Assembly: GCF_014645375.1 (NCBI RefSeq)
Contig: NZ_BMLT01000001.1
Span: 248,001 to 312,000, forward strand
Direction: 5' to 3'
Length of the DNA: 64,000 nucleotides
Origin: Marinobacterium nitratireducens
GTDB taxonomy: Bacteria > Pseudomonadota > Gammaproteobacteria > Pseudomonadales > Balneatricaceae
Below, piece by piece: positions 19,762 through 30,162 of this stretch. Under the pieces are notes generated by a model. The model did not search any database. It saw only the letters and a list, made by a program, of their open reading frames with translations, and was not told the origin of the DNA. The position numbers were made by a program, and so were the translations under genes. Each line of letters opens with the position of its first letter. Position 1 is the first letter of the stretch.

Positions 19762-20565
19762 ATGAGTCGTATTGAAAACTGTTTCGCCCGTCTCGAGCAG
19801 AGCGGGCGCAAGGCACTGATCCCCTACGTGACCGGCGGCGACCCGGAGCCTGCGGTTACGGTGCCGCTGATGCATGCGCTGGTTGCCGCCGGCGCCGACA
19901 TTATCGAACTCGGCGTGCCGTTTTCCGACCCCATGGCCGACGGTCCGGTGATCCAGCTGGCCTGCGAGCGCGCGCTTGCCCACGGCACGCGCCTGCTCGA
20001 TATCCTCGACATGGTGCGCCAGTTCCGTGAGCAGGACAGCGAGACCCCGGTGGTGCTGATGGGCTACCTGAATCCGGTGGAGGCCATTGGTTACGCCAAC
20101 TTCGCCTCCCGTGCCCGTGAGGCCGGCGTCGACGGCGTGCTGACGGTGGATCTGCCGCCGGAAGAGGCGGACGAGGTCGTCGAGCTGTTCCGCAAGGAAG
20201 GGCTCGACACCATCTTCCTGCTGGCGCCGACCACCGGGGAGTCGCGGATACGCTCGGTATGCGAAAAAGGCAGCGGCTACGTCTACTATGTTTCACTCAA
20301 GGGCGTTACCGGCTCTGCGACGCTGGACGTCAAGTCGGTGGAGGAGAAGCTCGCGCAGGTCCGCAAGTATACCGATCTGCCGGTAGGTGTAGGCTTTGGC
20401 ATTCGCGACGAAGCGTCTGCCCGGGCGGTGTCCGAGGTTGCCGACGGCGTTATCGTCGGCAGTGTGCTGGTCAACCGCATTGCCGAGCTGACCCGTACGC
20501 CCGATGCGATCCCCGAACAGGTCTCCGAGATTATCGCCGGCATGCGTGCGGCGATGGATGCCTGA
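19762..20565 (+). CDS. trpA: tryptophan synthase alpha subunit
   Basis: Cleaves indole-3-glycerol phosphate to indole, which is channelled to TrpB. 267 residues, TIM barrel. Catalytic Glu49 ([11 protein letters not shown]) and Asp60 (MADGP) fall at the classical positions with the ATG at 19762, so upstream in-frame starts within trpB are rejected. The GVGFGIRD and VIVGSVLV phosphate-site segments are present. accD follows 49 bp later. Confidence 0.98.
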   Translation: MSRIENCFARLEQSGRKALIPYVTGGDPEPAVTVPLMHALVAAGADIIELGVPFSDPMADGPVIQLACERALAHGTRLLDILDMVRQFREQDSETPVVLMGYLNPVEAIGYANFASRAREAGVDGVLTVDLPPEEADEVVELFRKEGLDTIFLLAPTTGESRIRSVCEKGSGYVYYVSLKGVTGSATLDVKSVEEKLAQVRKYTDLPVGVGFGIRDEASARAVSEVADGVIVGSVLVNRIAELTRTPDAIPEQVSEIIAGMRAAMDA

Positions 20566-20614
20566 TTACGCTTTTACAGACTGAACGAGTTTCCCGCGCA
20601 GGGAATGGAGCAAC

Positions 20615-21478
20615 ATGAGCAACTGGTTGGAAAAAATTGTCCCTTCGCTGGCCCGCAGCGCGCAGAGCCGTCGCGCCAGTGTGCCCGAAGGTCTCTGGAA
20701 GAAGTGCCCGAAATGCGAAGCGGTGCTGTACCGTCCCGAGCTGGACAAGAACCTCAATGTCTGCCCGAAGTGCGATCATCACATGCGTCTGGGCGCCCGC
20801 AAGCGTCTGGAGATGTTCCTCGACGAGGGTTCCCAGCGTGAAGTCGCCAGCGATGTCGAGCCGGTGGACCGGCTGAAGTTCAAGGATTCGAAGAAGTACA
20901 AGGATCGCCTCGTCGCGGCCCAGAAGGAGACCGGCGAGAAAGACGCCCTTATTGCGATGCGTGGTGACCTCGACGGTATGCCCATCGTTGCGGTGGCGTT
21001 CGAATTCCGCTTCATGGGCGGCTCCATGGGGGCGGTTGTCGGCGAGCGCTTCGTGCGCGCGGCCCGGATCAGCCTGGAAGAGGGCATCCCGCTGGTATGC
21101 TTCGCCGCATCCGGCGGTGCCCGCATGCAGGAAGCGCTGATCTCGCTTATGCAGATGGCGAAAACTTCGGCGGCGCTGGAAAAACTCCGCCTGGCCGGCA
21201 TTCCGTTTATTTCGGTGCTGACCGACCCGGTATACGGCGGCGTATCGGCCAGCCTGGCGATGCTCGGCGATCTCAATATCGCCGAACCCAAGGCGCTGAT
21301 CGGCTTCGCCGGTCCCCGCGTTATCGAGCAGACGGTGCGCGAAAAGCTGCCGGAGGGCTTCCAGCGCAGCGAATTCCTGCTCGAACACGGTCAGGTCGAC
21401 ATGATCGTCGACCGCAAGGATCTGCGCGCCCGTATCGGTTCGATACTGCGTAAGCTGACGCATCAGGACATGATCTGA
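20615..21478 (+). CDS. accD: acetyl-CoA carboxylase carboxyltransferase subunit beta
   Basis: Beta subunit of the carboxyltransferase that makes malonyl-CoA for fatty acid synthesis, working with AccA and the AccBC half. 287 residues. It has an N-terminal zinc ribbon (Cys31, Cys34, Cys50, Cys53) and a crotonase-fold domain with ASGGARMQE and [17 protein letters not shown] strong hairpin terminator follows, then folC. Confidence 0.98.
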   Translation: MSNWLEKIVPSLARSAQSRRASVPEGLWKKCPKCEAVLYRPELDKNLNVCPKCDHHMRLGARKRLEMFLDEGSQREVASDVEPVDRLKFKDSKKYKDRLVAAQKETGEKDALIAMRGDLDGMPIVAVAFEFRFMGGSMGAVVGERFVRAARISLEEGIPLVCFAASGGARMQEALISLMQMAKTSAALEKLRLAGIPFISVLTDPVYGGVSASLAMLGDLNIAEPKALIGFAGPRVIEQTVREKLPEGFQRSEFLLEHGQVDMIVDRKDLRARIGSILRKLTHQDMI

Positions 21479-21495
21479 TCGACAGCGGCAACCTG

Positions 21496-21534
21496 GCAGC
21501 GGCCGGCAGTCTCACTGCCGGCCGCTGCGGTTTT
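21496..21534 (+). terminator. terminator between accD and folC
   Basis: A perfect 15-bp stem (21496-21510 with 21514-21528) around a CTC loop, followed by GG and TTTT. It should end or reduce read-through from trpFBA-accD into folC. Confidence 0.85.
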
Positions 21535-21621
21535 CAGGCTGCAGTTGCAGCCGTGTAATTTTCCCTTTCACGGCACGGCGACGGGCAGCGTCCGCGGCGC
21601 CTGCCGGGCTGCAGAGCTGTT

Positions 21622-22884
21622 ATGACACTGAACGACTGGTTAAGCCGCATTGAAGCCTGCCATCCCAGCGATATCGAGCTGGGTCTCGATCGCGTCCGCG
21701 AGGTTGCCAGCGCCATGGCGCTCGATTTCGGCGACAGCCGCATCGTGACGATTGCCGGCACCAACGGCAAAGGCTCCACCCAGACCTTCCTCGAGCAGAT
21801 GCTGCGCGCCAGCGGCCTCAGCACGGGCTGTTACAGCTCGCCACACTTTCTGCGCTACAACGAAAGGGTGCGCATCGATGGCGAGCCGGCTGGCGATGAT
21901 GAACTCTGCGCGGCGTTTGCGGCGGTCGAGGCGGCGCGGGGCGATACTGCGCTGACCTATTTCGAGTTCGGCACCCTGGCCGCGCTGCGGATATTCGCCG
22001 ACCGCCGCCCCGACGTGGTGCTGCTCGAGGTCGGTCTCGGCGGCCGCCTGGATGCGGTCAATATCGTCGATCCCGACGTCGCCCTCCTGACCACGGTAGC
22101 GCTGGATCATACCGACTGGCTCGGCGATACCCGGGAGCTGATCGGGCGCGAGAAGGCCGGCATCTTTCGTGGCGCTCGCCCGGCGGTCTGCGGCGATCCG
22201 GAACCTCCGTCGAGTGTCGCCGAGGTGGCGGCCGGACTCGGCGCCGAGCTGCATCAGGTCGGGCAGACGTTCGGCTGGCGCGCGGAGGGCGAACGCTGGC
22301 ACTGGCACGGGCGTGATCGCGACGGCCGCGAGGTGACGCTGAGCGATCTGCCGCTGCCCGGTCTGCCGACGCCCAACGCGGCGACGGCGCTGCAGGCGCT
22401 TTACCTGCTGCTGCAGGCCCCGGCGCGCGAGGCGATCGAAACCGGGCTGCGAAAGGCGGCCATGACCGGCCGCATGCAGCGGGTCGAACTCGACGGCGCG
22501 GACTGCATTCTCGATGTTGCCCACAACCCCGAGGCGGCGCAGTACATTGCCGGTCGCCTGGCGCAACAGCCGCCGGCGGGGCGCCGGTTCGTGCTGCTCG
22601 GTATGCTGGGTGACAAGGATGTCGGCGGCGTACTGTCGGCGCTGGCGCCGGTGACCGATGTCTGGTATCTGGCGGGTCTCGAGGGACCCCGGGCGCAGAG
22701 CGGCGAGCGACTGGCGCAGCGGCTGGAAACGGTGGCCCCGGGCGCAGAATTCAGTGTGCATGGCGATGTCGCGACAGCGCTGGCAGCGCTGCGGCGCGAA
22801 CTGCAGCCCGACGACAGGGTGCTTATTGCCGGCTCTTTCTTTACCGTGAGCGCGGCGCTGTCCGCGCTGGAACTGACAGGCTGA
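21622..22884 (+). CDS. folC: bifunctional dihydrofolate/folylpolyglutamate synthase
   Basis: Adds glutamate to dihydropteroate (making dihydrofolate) and to folates. 420 residues of the Mur-ligase fold: ATP-binding TIAGTNGKGST (residues 43-53), the YSSPHFLRYNERVRIDGEP folate loop, LLEVGLGGRLDAVNI, and a C-terminal domain with ILDVAHNPEAA. The next gene starts 4 bp after its stop, so folC, the SPOR gene and cvpA-purF probably share a message, with a stretch of about 60 bp before cvpA. Confidence 0.97.
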   Translation: MTLNDWLSRIEACHPSDIELGLDRVREVASAMALDFGDSRIVTIAGTNGKGSTQTFLEQMLRASGLSTGCYSSPHFLRYNERVRIDGEPAGDDELCAAFAAVEAARGDTALTYFEFGTLAALRIFADRRPDVVLLEVGLGGRLDAVNIVDPDVALLTTVALDHTDWLGDTRELIGREKAGIFRGARPAVCGDPEPPSSVAEVAAGLGAELHQVGQTFGWRAEGERWHWHGRDRDGREVTLSDLPLPGLPTPNAATALQALYLLLQAPAREAIETGLRKAAMTGRMQRVELDGADCILDVAHNPEAAQYIAGRLAQQPPAGRRFVLLGMLGDKDVGGVLSALAPVTDVWYLAGLEGPRAQSGERLAQRLETVAPGAEFSVHGDVATALAALRRELQPDDRVLIAGSFFTVSAALSALELTG

Positions 22885-22887
22885 AGG

Positions 22888-23451
22888 ATGAATGAAGCAC
22901 TTCGAAAACGGCTGATCGGCGCCGCCGCGGTGGTGGTCGCGGCGCTGGTGGTGTTTCCGCTGCTGTTCAGCGGCGACGGATACCGCGAACGGCATCTGCC
23001 GAGCAATATTCCCGAGGCGCCGGCTTTGCCCGAGGTGGTCGAGATAGTGCCCGAGGCGCCGCAGCTCGAGACCACCGAAGCGGTGGCGCCGCCCACCGAA
23101 CCTCGCCCGATCGAGCCCATGCCCGCCCCCGAGGTGGTGAGTGAAGAGGCGCCGGCTCCGGCGCCGCTGCCGGATCTGAAACTGCACGAAGATCCGCCGG
23201 TGCTCGATCAGCAGAATGTGCCGGTCGCCTGGACGCTGCAGCTGGCCAGTTTCCGTGACGAATCCAACGCCAAGGCGTTGCGCAAGAAGCTGGTGGCGGC
23301 GGGGCACAAGGTTTACAGCCGCCGGATTGGCGATCTGGTCAAGGTCTACGTCGGGCCCGACGTGCAGCGCACCCGCCTCGAGGCGCTGCAGACCGAGCTC
23401 AAGAGCGACTTCGGGCTTAACGGCATTATCGTTCGTTTTACCACGCAATGA
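22888..23451 (+). CDS. SPOR domain protein (DedD-like)
   Basis: A 187-residue inner-membrane protein: short cytoplasmic N-terminus, membrane helix (about 9-27), a proline/glutamate-rich periplasmic linker (about 35-105), and a C-terminal SPOR domain (WTLQLASFRDESNAKALRKKL, then RTRLEALQTEL). SPOR domains bind denuded glycan at the division septum, so it should be a divisome accessory protein. DedD occupies this folC-cvpA position in E. coli and Pseudomonas. GAAGG lies next to the ATG. Confidence 0.93.
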   Translation: MNEALRKRLIGAAAVVVAALVVFPLLFSGDGYRERHLPSNIPEAPALPEVVEIVPEAPQLETTEAVAPPTEPRPIEPMPAPEVVSEEAPAPAPLPDLKLHEDPPVLDQQNVPVAWTLQLASFRDESNAKALRKKLVAAGHKVYSRRIGDLVKVYVGPDVQRTRLEALQTELKSDFGLNGIIVRFTTQ

Positions 23452-23513
23452 GCATTGGGTTGTCCGATACCCTCTGCTAGAATGCGCGCTGATTTCGGGA
23501 TCCGATCGGGAAC

Positions 23514-24008
23514 ATGAACTGGGCTGACTGGACCATCATCGCAATTATTGCCATTTCGGGCCTTTTCAGCCTGAAGCGCGGCTTCGTACGGGAAGCGCTG
23601 TCGCTGGCGACCTGGATTGCGGCTTTCGTCGTTGCGCGGCTGTTTACGGCCCCGCTGGCAAACTTGCTCAAAGACGGCATCGACACTCCGTCGGCCCGTA
23701 TCGCCGTTGCCTTTGCTATTCTATTTCTTGCCACTCTGATTGTCGGCGCGCTGGTCAGCGCCCTGGTCGCGGCGCTGGTGCAGGCGACCGGCCTCAGCAG
23801 TACCGACCGCATCCTGGGTGTCGGCTTCGGTATCGCCCGCGGCGGCCTGCTGATCGTGGTAATGGTCGCGCTGCTTGGCATCACCCCCGCGGTGGAGGAT
23901 CCCTGGTGGCAAGAATCCCGATTAATTCCCCACTTCATCAAGATGGAGTCCTGGACGCGCGATCTGGCACAGGATGCTGTGCGCTCGATCTGGAACCTTG
24001 GTCAGTAG
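23514..24008 (+). CDS. cvpA: CvpA family membrane protein
   Basis: A 164-residue protein with four predicted membrane helices, starting WADWTIIAIIAISGLFSLKRGFVREALSL, which is the family signature. CvpA was found through colicin V production and is linked to envelope integrity; its molecular role is unsettled. It is directly upstream of purF, the conserved arrangement. Confidence 0.95.
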   Translation: MNWADWTIIAIIAISGLFSLKRGFVREALSLATWIAAFVVARLFTAPLANLLKDGIDTPSARIAVAFAILFLATLIVGALVSALVAALVQATGLSSTDRILGVGFGIARGGLLIVVMVALLGITPAVEDPWWQESRLIPHFIKMESWTRDLAQDAVRSIWNLGQ

Positions 24009-24069
24009 TGGGCAGCCATATCATTTCCAGCTTTACTAGGCTTTTCTGAACCCGTTCGAGGTGCGTTGC

Positions 24070-25593
24070 ATGTGCGGTATTGTCGGCATTGTTGCCAAAT
24101 CCTACGTTAACCAGACGATTTTCGACGCCCTGACGGTGTTGCAACATCGGGGACAGGATGCGGCCGGCATGGTGACCTGTGAAGGAAACCGGTTCTTCCT
24201 GCGGAAGGACAATGGCCTGGTCAACGAAGTGTTCCGCACCCGGCACATGAAACGACTGTCCGGCAACATGGGTATCGGCCATGTCCGCTACCCGACCGCG
24301 GGCAGCTCCAGCTCCGCCGAGGCGCAGCCGTTCTACGTCAACTCTCCCTACGGTATCGCGCTGGCCCACAACGGTAACCTGACCAACGCCGAGGAGCTGG
24401 CGGAGCAGATGTTCCGCGCCGACCTGCGCCATATCAACACCACCTCCGACTCCGAGGTGCTGCTCAACGTTTTCGCCCATGAACTGCAGCGCCAGGGCAA
24501 GCTGCGGCCGAGCGCCGAAGATATCTTCGCCGCGGTCGAGCGCGTTCACGAACGCTGCACCGGCGGTTATGCGGTGGTGGCGATGATCACCGGGTACGGC
24601 ATCCTGGCGTTCCGCGATCCCCAGGGCATCCGTCCGGCCTGCTACGGCAGGCGCGAAACCGAGACCGGTTTCGAGTACATGGTCGCATCGGAAAGCGTGG
24701 CGCTGGATGTCTGCGGTTTTACCCGCGTGCGCGATATCGAGCCGGGCGAGGCCATCTACATCGATATCGATGGCAACGTGCATACCCAGCAGTGCGCCCG
24801 CGATACCTCCTACAACCCCTGCCTGTTCGAGTACGTTTACCTGGCGCGTCCGGATTCCATCATCGACGACGTCAACGTGCACAAGTCGCGCATGCTGATG
24901 GGCGAGAAGCTCGCCGCCAAGGTGCTGCGCGAGCGCCCGGATCACGATATCGACGTGGTGATTCCGATTCCGGATACCAGCCGCACCGCGGCGCTGGAAA
25001 TGGCCAAGGCGCTGAAGGTCGACTTCCGCGAAGGCTTTATCAAGAACCGCTATATCGGCCGTACCTTCATCATGCCGGGGCAGGTGGAGCGCAAGAAGTC
25101 CGTGCGCCGCAAGCTCAACCCGATCGAAATGGAATTCCGCGACAAGGTGGTGATGCTGGTCGATGATTCCATCGTGCGCGGCACCACCTCCAAGCAGATC
25201 GTGCAGATGGCGCGCGACATGGGCGCCAAGAAGGTCTACTTTGCTTCCGCCGCGCCGGCGGTGCGCTTCCCCAACGTCTACGGTATCGACATGCCCTCGG
25301 CCCACGAACTGGTCGCCCACGGCCGCACCGAGGACGAAGTCGGCGCCTATATCGGCACCGACTGGATGCTGTACCAGGACCTCGAGGACCTGCAGGCCTG
25401 CGTCAGCGCCGGTAATGCCGATATCCGCAACTTCGATACCTCGGTATTCAACGGCAAGTACATCACCGGTGATGTCGATGCCGCCTACCTGGCGCGTCTG
25501 GAAGCCAAACGCAACGATGCCGCCAAGGCCGGTGAAAGCAGCCAGGACGCGAGCAGCAACGATACCAACGATCTGCACAACAAGATCGACTGA
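24070..25593 (+). CDS. purF: amidophosphoribosyltransferase
   Basis: First committed step of purine synthesis: PRPP plus glutamine gives phosphoribosylamine. 507 residues. The ATG at 24070 is chosen over a GTG at 24061 because cleavage of that Met leaves Cys as the N-terminal nucleophile (MCGIVGIV), required by the Ntn glutaminase domain. The phosphoribosyltransferase half carries the PRPP loop [18 protein letters not shown]. No typical PurR operator is obvious upstream. It follows cvpA by about 60 bp and precedes metZ. Confidence 0.98.
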   Translation: MCGIVGIVAKSYVNQTIFDALTVLQHRGQDAAGMVTCEGNRFFLRKDNGLVNEVFRTRHMKRLSGNMGIGHVRYPTAGSSSSAEAQPFYVNSPYGIALAHNGNLTNAEELAEQMFRADLRHINTTSDSEVLLNVFAHELQRQGKLRPSAEDIFAAVERVHERCTGGYAVVAMITGYGILAFRDPQGIRPACYGRRETETGFEYMVASESVALDVCGFTRVRDIEPGEAIYIDIDGNVHTQQCARDTSYNPCLFEYVYLARPDSIIDDVNVHKSRMLMGEKLAAKVLRERPDHDIDVVIPIPDTSRTAALEMAKALKVDFREGFIKNRYIGRTFIMPGQVERKKSVRRKLNPIEMEFRDKVVMLVDDSIVRGTTSKQIVQMARDMGAKKVYFASAAPAVRFPNVYGIDMPSAHELVAHGRTEDEVGAYIGTDWMLYQDLEDLQACVSAGNADIRNFDTSVFNGKYITGDVDAAYLARLEAKRNDAAKAGESSQDASSNDTNDLHNKID

Positions 25594-25662
25594 GGACAAC
25601 CGGCAGGCGAGGCGCGGCCCGGGAAGGCGCGCCTGACCCTGCCCAGCAGTGGGGAGCGCAGT

Positions 25663-26874
25663 ATGAGCAGTTTCGAGCGCGAAGAGCGTATACAGTTCGA
25701 TCCGGATGGCAGCGAGTTCTCGACCCTGGCGGTGCGCGCCGGTCAGCGCCGCACCAGCGAGGGCGAGCACGGCGACCCGATCTTCACCACCTCCAGCTTC
25801 GTCTATTCCAGCGCCCGCGAGGCCGCAGCGCGCTTCGGCGGCGAGGAAGAGGGTAACGTCTATTCCCGCTTCACCAACCCGACGGTGCAGGGTTTCGAGC
25901 GCCGCATAGCGGCACTGGAAGGCGCCGAGGGTGCCGTCGCGACGGCCTCCGGCATGGCGGCGATTCTCAGCGTTGGCCTGTCGTTGCTGAAGCAGGGCGA
26001 CCATATCGTCAGCTCCAACAGTATTTTCGGCTCCATTGTCTCGCTGTTCGACAAGTACCTGAGCCGCGCCGGTATCGAGACCACCTACGTCGATCCGAGC
26101 GACAACGACGCCTGGCGCGCGGCGATCCGTCCCGAGACCCGGCTGTTCTTCCTCGAGACGCCCTCCAATCCGCTGGCGCAGCTGGCGGATATCGAGGCGG
26201 TTGCGAAGATCGCCCACGAGCACGATATTTTGCTGGCGGTCGACAACTGCTTCTGCACCCCGGCGTTGCAGCGCCCGATCGAGTTCGGCGCCGATATCGT
26301 GATTCACTCCGCCACCAAGTTTCTCGACGGTCAGGGCCGTTGCGTCGGCGGTGCCGTCGTCGGTCCGGACAGACTGATGCAGGAAGTCCATGGTTTCATC
26401 CGCACCGCCGGCGCCTGCATGAGCCCGTTCAATGCCTGGGTGTTCATGAAAGGCCTGGAAACGCTCAAGCTGCGCATGGAAGCCCACTGCCGCAGCGCTC
26501 TCGCCATCGCACGCTGGCTCGACGAGCAGCCGGGTATCGAGAAGGTCTACTATGCGGGGCTGGAGAGCCATCCCCAGCACGCGCTGGCGCTCAAGCAGCA
26601 GTCGGCGTTCGGCGCGGTGGTGTCCTTCGAGGTCAGTGGCGATCGCGAGGCCGCCTGGCGTTTCGTCGACGCGACCCGGATGCTGTCCATCACCGGCAAT
26701 CTTGGCGACACCAAGAGCACCATCACCCATCCGGCCACCACCACCCATGGCCGAATGACTCCGCAGGACCGCGCCCGTGCCGGTATTCGCGACAACCTGA
26801 TCCGCGTCTCGGTGGGGCTCGAAGACCTCGAGGATATCAAGCGCGATCTGGCGCTCGGGCTCGCCGCGGTCTGA
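25663..26874 (+). CDS. metZ: O-succinylhomoserine sulfhydrylase
   Basis: PLP enzyme of the Cys/Met metabolism family that makes homocysteine directly from O-succinylhomoserine and sulfide. 403 residues. Lys219 (HSATKFLDGQGR) binds PLP, and ATASGMAAILSV and RFTNPTV are cofactor-site segments. The DGQGR form after the lysine is typical of MetZ, and the position after purF is the Pseudomonas one. MetB/MetC-type relatives are the alternative but less likely. Confidence 0.95.
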   Translation: MSSFEREERIQFDPDGSEFSTLAVRAGQRRTSEGEHGDPIFTTSSFVYSSAREAAARFGGEEEGNVYSRFTNPTVQGFERRIAALEGAEGAVATASGMAAILSVGLSLLKQGDHIVSSNSIFGSIVSLFDKYLSRAGIETTYVDPSDNDAWRAAIRPETRLFFLETPSNPLAQLADIEAVAKIAHEHDILLAVDNCFCTPALQRPIEFGADIVIHSATKFLDGQGRCVGGAVVGPDRLMQEVHGFIRTAGACMSPFNAWVFMKGLETLKLRMEAHCRSALAIARWLDEQPGIEKVYYAGLESHPQHALALKQQSAFGAVVSFEVSGDREAAWRFVDATRMLSITGNLGDTKSTITHPATTTHGRMTPQDRARAGIRDNLIRVSVGLEDLEDIKRDLALGLAAV

Positions 26875-26892
26875 CTGCCTATCCGGCAAGGC

Positions 26893-26990
26893 TGCACCCA
26901 TCCTGCAGGTCTGGAGGGAGTAGGATGGGTGGAGCCGCACTGGCACAGGCTATCGGTCTGCGCCGTCGGTAAGGCGGCGCAACCCATCAA
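26893..26990. repeat. 98-bp direct repeat, copy 1
   Basis: The first of two nearly identical units after metZ. It begins TGCACCCATC and ends AACCCATCAA. GATGGGT with AACCCATC, and GCCGC with GCGGC, make it a long hairpin. Copy 2 is at 27086-27182, with about ten differences. A short relative occurs at 32408-32440. Confidence 0.8.
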
Positions 26991-27085
26991 GAGTGTCCGA
27001 TGCCTCCGTGATTTTCCGAGCGAACAAGATGGGTTACACGACGCCCTTTCCGAGTCGGCAACGGAAGCTGCGCACCGGGCTTCGT

Positions 27086-27182
27086 TGCACCCATCTACAG
27101 GTCTGGAGGGAGTAGGATGGGTGGAGCCGCGCTGGCACAGGCTATCGGTGTGCGCCGGCGGTAAAGCGGCGTAACCCATCAA
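27086..27182. repeat. 97-bp direct repeat, copy 2
   Basis: The second unit, about 95 bp after the first. It lies just downstream of both metZ and the convergent thpR gene, so it may act as a two-sided transcription stop. The spacer also contains a GATGGGTTAC stretch of the same type. Confidence 0.8.
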
Positions 27183-27204
27183 TTGCATCCGCTGCCGGTA
27201 TCCC

Positions 27205-27726
27205 TCAGGCCGCAGCGAACAGGGCCTCGACTCGATGCAGGGCGCCGGTTGGCCTGAGCAGGCTGCTTTTCAGGCAAAAGGTGTCGCATTCGAAGCGATA
27301 GGAAATTCCCTGAAAGCGCTCGGCGACAGTGTCCAGCGCCGGTAGCAGGCGCTGTCTCGCGGTCCGCGCCAGGGTGATATGGGGGCTGAAGCGGCGGCTC
27401 TCGAAGGCAATGCCGGTTTCCCGCAGTCTGGCTCCGATCTGCCGGTGCAGGCTGCGAAGCCTGTCGTTCGGCTCGATGCCCAGCCAGATCGCGCCGGAGC
27501 GAAAGTGTCCGATGCCCTGGCAGCAAAGCTCGAAGGGCTCGAACTCGACTGCCGCCAGGGCCTCGAACAGTTCGGGCAGGCGCTGTTCCGGCTGTTCGCC
27601 GAGAAACTGCAGCGTCAGGTGCAGGCGTTCGGGCGGCTCCCATTTGAGGTCGCGGACCGGGATCTGCAGCCGGTGGATCCGGTCCTGCAGCTCTTCGGGC
27701 ATATCAAGAGCGACAAAAAGACGCAT
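27205..27726 (-). CDS. thpR: RNA 2',3'-cyclic phosphodiesterase (2H family)
   Basis: A 173-residue 2H phosphoesterase (formerly 2'-5' RNA ligase). Both HxTx motifs are intact: HLTL at 36-39 and HITL at 116-119. The N-terminus [13 protein letters not shown] and the [16 protein letters not shown] segment are diagnostic. The ATG at 27726 has AGGAAA upstream; longer frames run back into the promoter of the divergent dusC. It opens cyclic phosphates at RNA ends in vitro; the cellular substrate is unclear. Confidence 0.94.
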   Translation of the reverse strand: MRLFVALDMPEELQDRIHRLQIPVRDLKWEPPERLHLTLQFLGEQPEQRLPELFEALAAVEFEPFELCCQGIGHFRSGAIWLGIEPNDRLRSLHRQIGARLRETGIAFESRRFSPHITLARTARQRLLPALDTVAERFQGISYRFECDTFCLKSSLLRPTGALHRVEALFAAA

Positions 27727-27880
27727 AGACGCAGTTTCCTGGCGGATCGAAATATTGCGTAGCAGCTTGTTCCGCGAGCGAATGGCGGTTCGCCCACGGA
27801 GTGGGCTGCTGCGCAAGTCCCGGGTTTCGCTGTCAGTTGTAAACCTTATAATAATCCCTTTTACCGACTTCGAGCCTGCA

Positions 27881-28846
27881 ATGAAGATTATCCTCGCGCC
27901 GATGGAGGGCGTGGTCGACCCGGTGATGCGTGACGTACTGACACGGATCGGTGGCATCGATCTTTGCGTCACCGAGTTCGTGCGTATCAGCGATCGGCTG
28001 CTGCCCGAGCATGTCTACTACCGGCTGGCGCCGGAGTTGCGCAATGGCGGCCGGACCGAGGCTGGCGTGCCGGTGGTGGTGCAGCTGCTGGGCAGCGATC
28101 CGGCGCTGATGGCGGAGAACGCGGTGCGCGCGGCTCAGCTGGGTGCGCCCGGTATCGACCTCAATTTCGGCTGCCCGGCCAAGACGGTGAACAAGAACCG
28201 CGGCGGGGCGGTGCTGCTCGATACGCCCGACGACATCCACGCCATCGTCGCCGCAGTGCGAAAGGCGGTGCCGTCGTCTGTTCCGGTGACCGCCAAGATG
28301 CGCCTAGGCAATCAGGACAAGGCACTCGCGCTTGACAATGCGCGGGCGATTCGCGATGCCGGGGCCGATGGCCTGGCGGTGCACGCCCGCACCAAGCGCG
28401 AAGGCTACCGCCCGCCGGCGCACTGGGAATGGATTGCGCGTATCCGCGAGGCGGTGCCCGAAATCCCGCTCACCGCCAACGGCGAAGTTTGGAGCTGGGA
28501 TGACTACTGCCGCTGCCGCGAGGCAAGCGGTTGCGACGACGTGATGATCGGACGCGGACTGGTCTCGCGACCCGATCTCGCCCGGAGCATTAGCCGGCGT
28601 CTGGCAGGTGAGCCCGAACAGGCGCTGGACTGGCCGCAGCTGCAGCCGGTGCTGCGCGGTTATTTCGAGCGCATGGTCAGGGAGATGGCGCCGGGTTACG
28701 TGCACGGCCGGCTCAAGCAGTGGCTCAACCAGATGAAGCGCCATTATCCAGAAGCCGAAACGCTGTTCGGCGAAATCAAACGTCTGCGCGATATCGACGC
28801 CCTGCGCCAGGCGCTGGCTGGTGCAGAGGAGCCGGCCGCCGCCTAG
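27881..28846 (+). CDS. dusC: tRNA-dihydrouridine(16) synthase
   Basis: FMN enzyme that reduces uridine 16 of tRNA. 321 residues. Starts [13 protein letters not shown]; proton-donor Cys98 lies in [15 protein letters not shown], and [19 protein letters not shown] and [10 protein letters not shown] are DusC-type segments. The ATG at 27881 gives the standard N-terminus although upstream codons remain open. It is divergent from thpR, with a TATAAT-like sequence near 27847. It ends 15 bp before the convergent AmrS gene. Confidence 0.95.
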   Translation: MKIILAPMEGVVDPVMRDVLTRIGGIDLCVTEFVRISDRLLPEHVYYRLAPELRNGGRTEAGVPVVVQLLGSDPALMAENAVRAAQLGAPGIDLNFGCPAKTVNKNRGGAVLLDTPDDIHAIVAAVRKAVPSSVPVTAKMRLGNQDKALALDNARAIRDAGADGLAVHARTKREGYRPPAHWEWIARIREAVPEIPLTANGEVWSWDDYCRCREASGCDDVMIGRGLVSRPDLARSISRRLAGEPEQALDWPQLQPVLRGYFERMVREMAPGYVHGRLKQWLNQMKRHYPEAETLFGEIKRLRDIDALRQALAGAEEPAAA

Positions 28847-28861
28847 CAGGCTGTTGAAAAT

Positions 28862-29977
28862 CTATCTGCGCTGCCGAGGGGTTCCAGCCTGGCGCGGGTG
28901 CAGCCGCACCGGCAGGCGCTGAGCGCCCCAGGTGCCGGGTCGGGCCTCGAAGCGACCGGGCAGGGGGGTGCTGCAGTGGGCGCAGCGTCCTTCGGCATCC
29001 AGTCCCCAGGCGCCCAGCTGATACCAGTCGCGCTCGATCAGAAGCTCGCCGCAGCCCGTGCACCAAGTCGAGCTGCCGGTACGGTCGTGCACGTTGCCGG
29101 TGTAGACATAGTGCAGACCGGCCTTGCGTGCGATCTCACGTGCGCGCGTCAGCGTCGCCGGCGGTGTTGGCGGCGTGTCCATCATCTTCCAGTCCGGGTG
29201 GAAGGCGCTGAAGTGCAGCGGCACATCCGGCCCCAGGTTCTCGTGGATCCACTGGCTCATCTGTTCGAGTTCGGCATCGGAGTCGTTTTCACCCGGAATC
29301 AGCAGGTTCGTGATCTCGAACCAGACGTCGGTCTCGTGGCGAAGATATTTCAGCGTATCGAGCACGGGGGCCAGTTCGCCGCCGCAGATTTTTTTGTAGA
29401 AGCGTTCGGTGAAGGCCTTGAGGTCGACGTTGGCGGCGTCCATGTGGCGGTAGAACTCGATGCGGGGCTCCGGGCAGATATAGCCGGCGGTCACCGCCAC
29501 CGCGTTGATGTCCTGTTCGCGGCAGGCGTCGGCGACATCTATGGCGTATTCGAGAAAGATCACCGGATCGTTATAGGTAAAGGCGATCGAGCGGCAGTCA
29601 AGCCGCTGGCAGGCCTCGACCAGGTCCTGCGGCGAAGCGGAGTCCGCCAGGGTATCCATTTCACGGGACTTGCTCATATCCCAGTTCTGACAGAACTTGC
29701 ATGACAGGTTGCATCCGGCGGTGCCGAACGACAGCACCGGCGTACCTGGCAGGAAGTGGTTCAGCGGCTTTTTCTCGATGGGATCGACGCAGAAGCCGCT
29801 GGAGCGGCCGTAGGTGTAGAGCATGATCTGGTCGTTTTCCCGACCGCGGACGAAGCACAGCCCGCGCTGTCCTTCACTGAGCTTGCAGAATCTCGGACAG
29901 ACGTCGCACTGGATTTTGTCGCGCTCGACCCGGTGCCAGTAGCGGGTCGGTACCGGTTTGAATTCATCACCTTGCAT
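28862..29977 (-). CDS. amrS: AmmeMemoRadiSam system radical SAM enzyme
   Basis: A 371-residue radical SAM protein of the PflA-like AmrS family. The [4Fe-4S] cysteines are Cys89, Cys93 and Cys96 (GCNLSCKFCQNWD). Before them is an N-terminal cysteine set (Cys24, Cys27, Cys31, Cys41), and near the C-terminus CTGC and CAHC form a likely zinc ribbon absent from shorter members. AFTYNDPVIFLEY and FHPDWKMMDTPPTP are AmrS hallmarks. The family is found with Memo and AMMECR1 proteins, which are divergent from it here, but the reaction is not established. Confidence 0.93.
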   Translation of the reverse strand: MQGDEFKPVPTRYWHRVERDKIQCDVCPRFCKLSEGQRGLCFVRGRENDQIMLYTYGRSSGFCVDPIEKKPLNHFLPGTPVLSFGTAGCNLSCKFCQNWDMSKSREMDTLADSASPQDLVEACQRLDCRSIAFTYNDPVIFLEYAIDVADACREQDINAVAVTAGYICPEPRIEFYRHMDAANVDLKAFTERFYKKICGGELAPVLDTLKYLRHETDVWFEITNLLIPGENDSDAELEQMSQWIHENLGPDVPLHFSAFHPDWKMMDTPPTPPATLTRAREIARKAGLHYVYTGNVHDRTGSSTWCTGCGELLIERDWYQLGAWGLDAEGRCAHCSTPLPGRFEARPGTWGAQRLPVRLHPRQAGTPRQRR

Positions 29978-30162
29978 GGGGCTCTCCGGCAGTGCGTCTG
30001 ATGTCTGGTTAAATAGTAGCCAATGAATGCGGGTTCAGGGCTGCCGCGGGCTTAAAAGCCCTGTGCGGCGGCTATACTGCAGGCAGCGAATACCGCTGCG
30101 CTGTTCTGGCGCAAGTGGCCTGCAGGATGCTGCGCTGCAACCGACAAGCGGGAGGGTTTGCC

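Noticed and set aside
23938-26946. 1002-codon minus-strand frame opposite purF and metZ
   Set aside because: No motifs and no ribosome site; both plus-strand genes are unambiguous.
26550-27188. Minus-strand frame with repeated GYAALPPAHTDSLCQRG-like blocks
   Set aside because: It is a translation of the direct repeats and the antisense of metZ.
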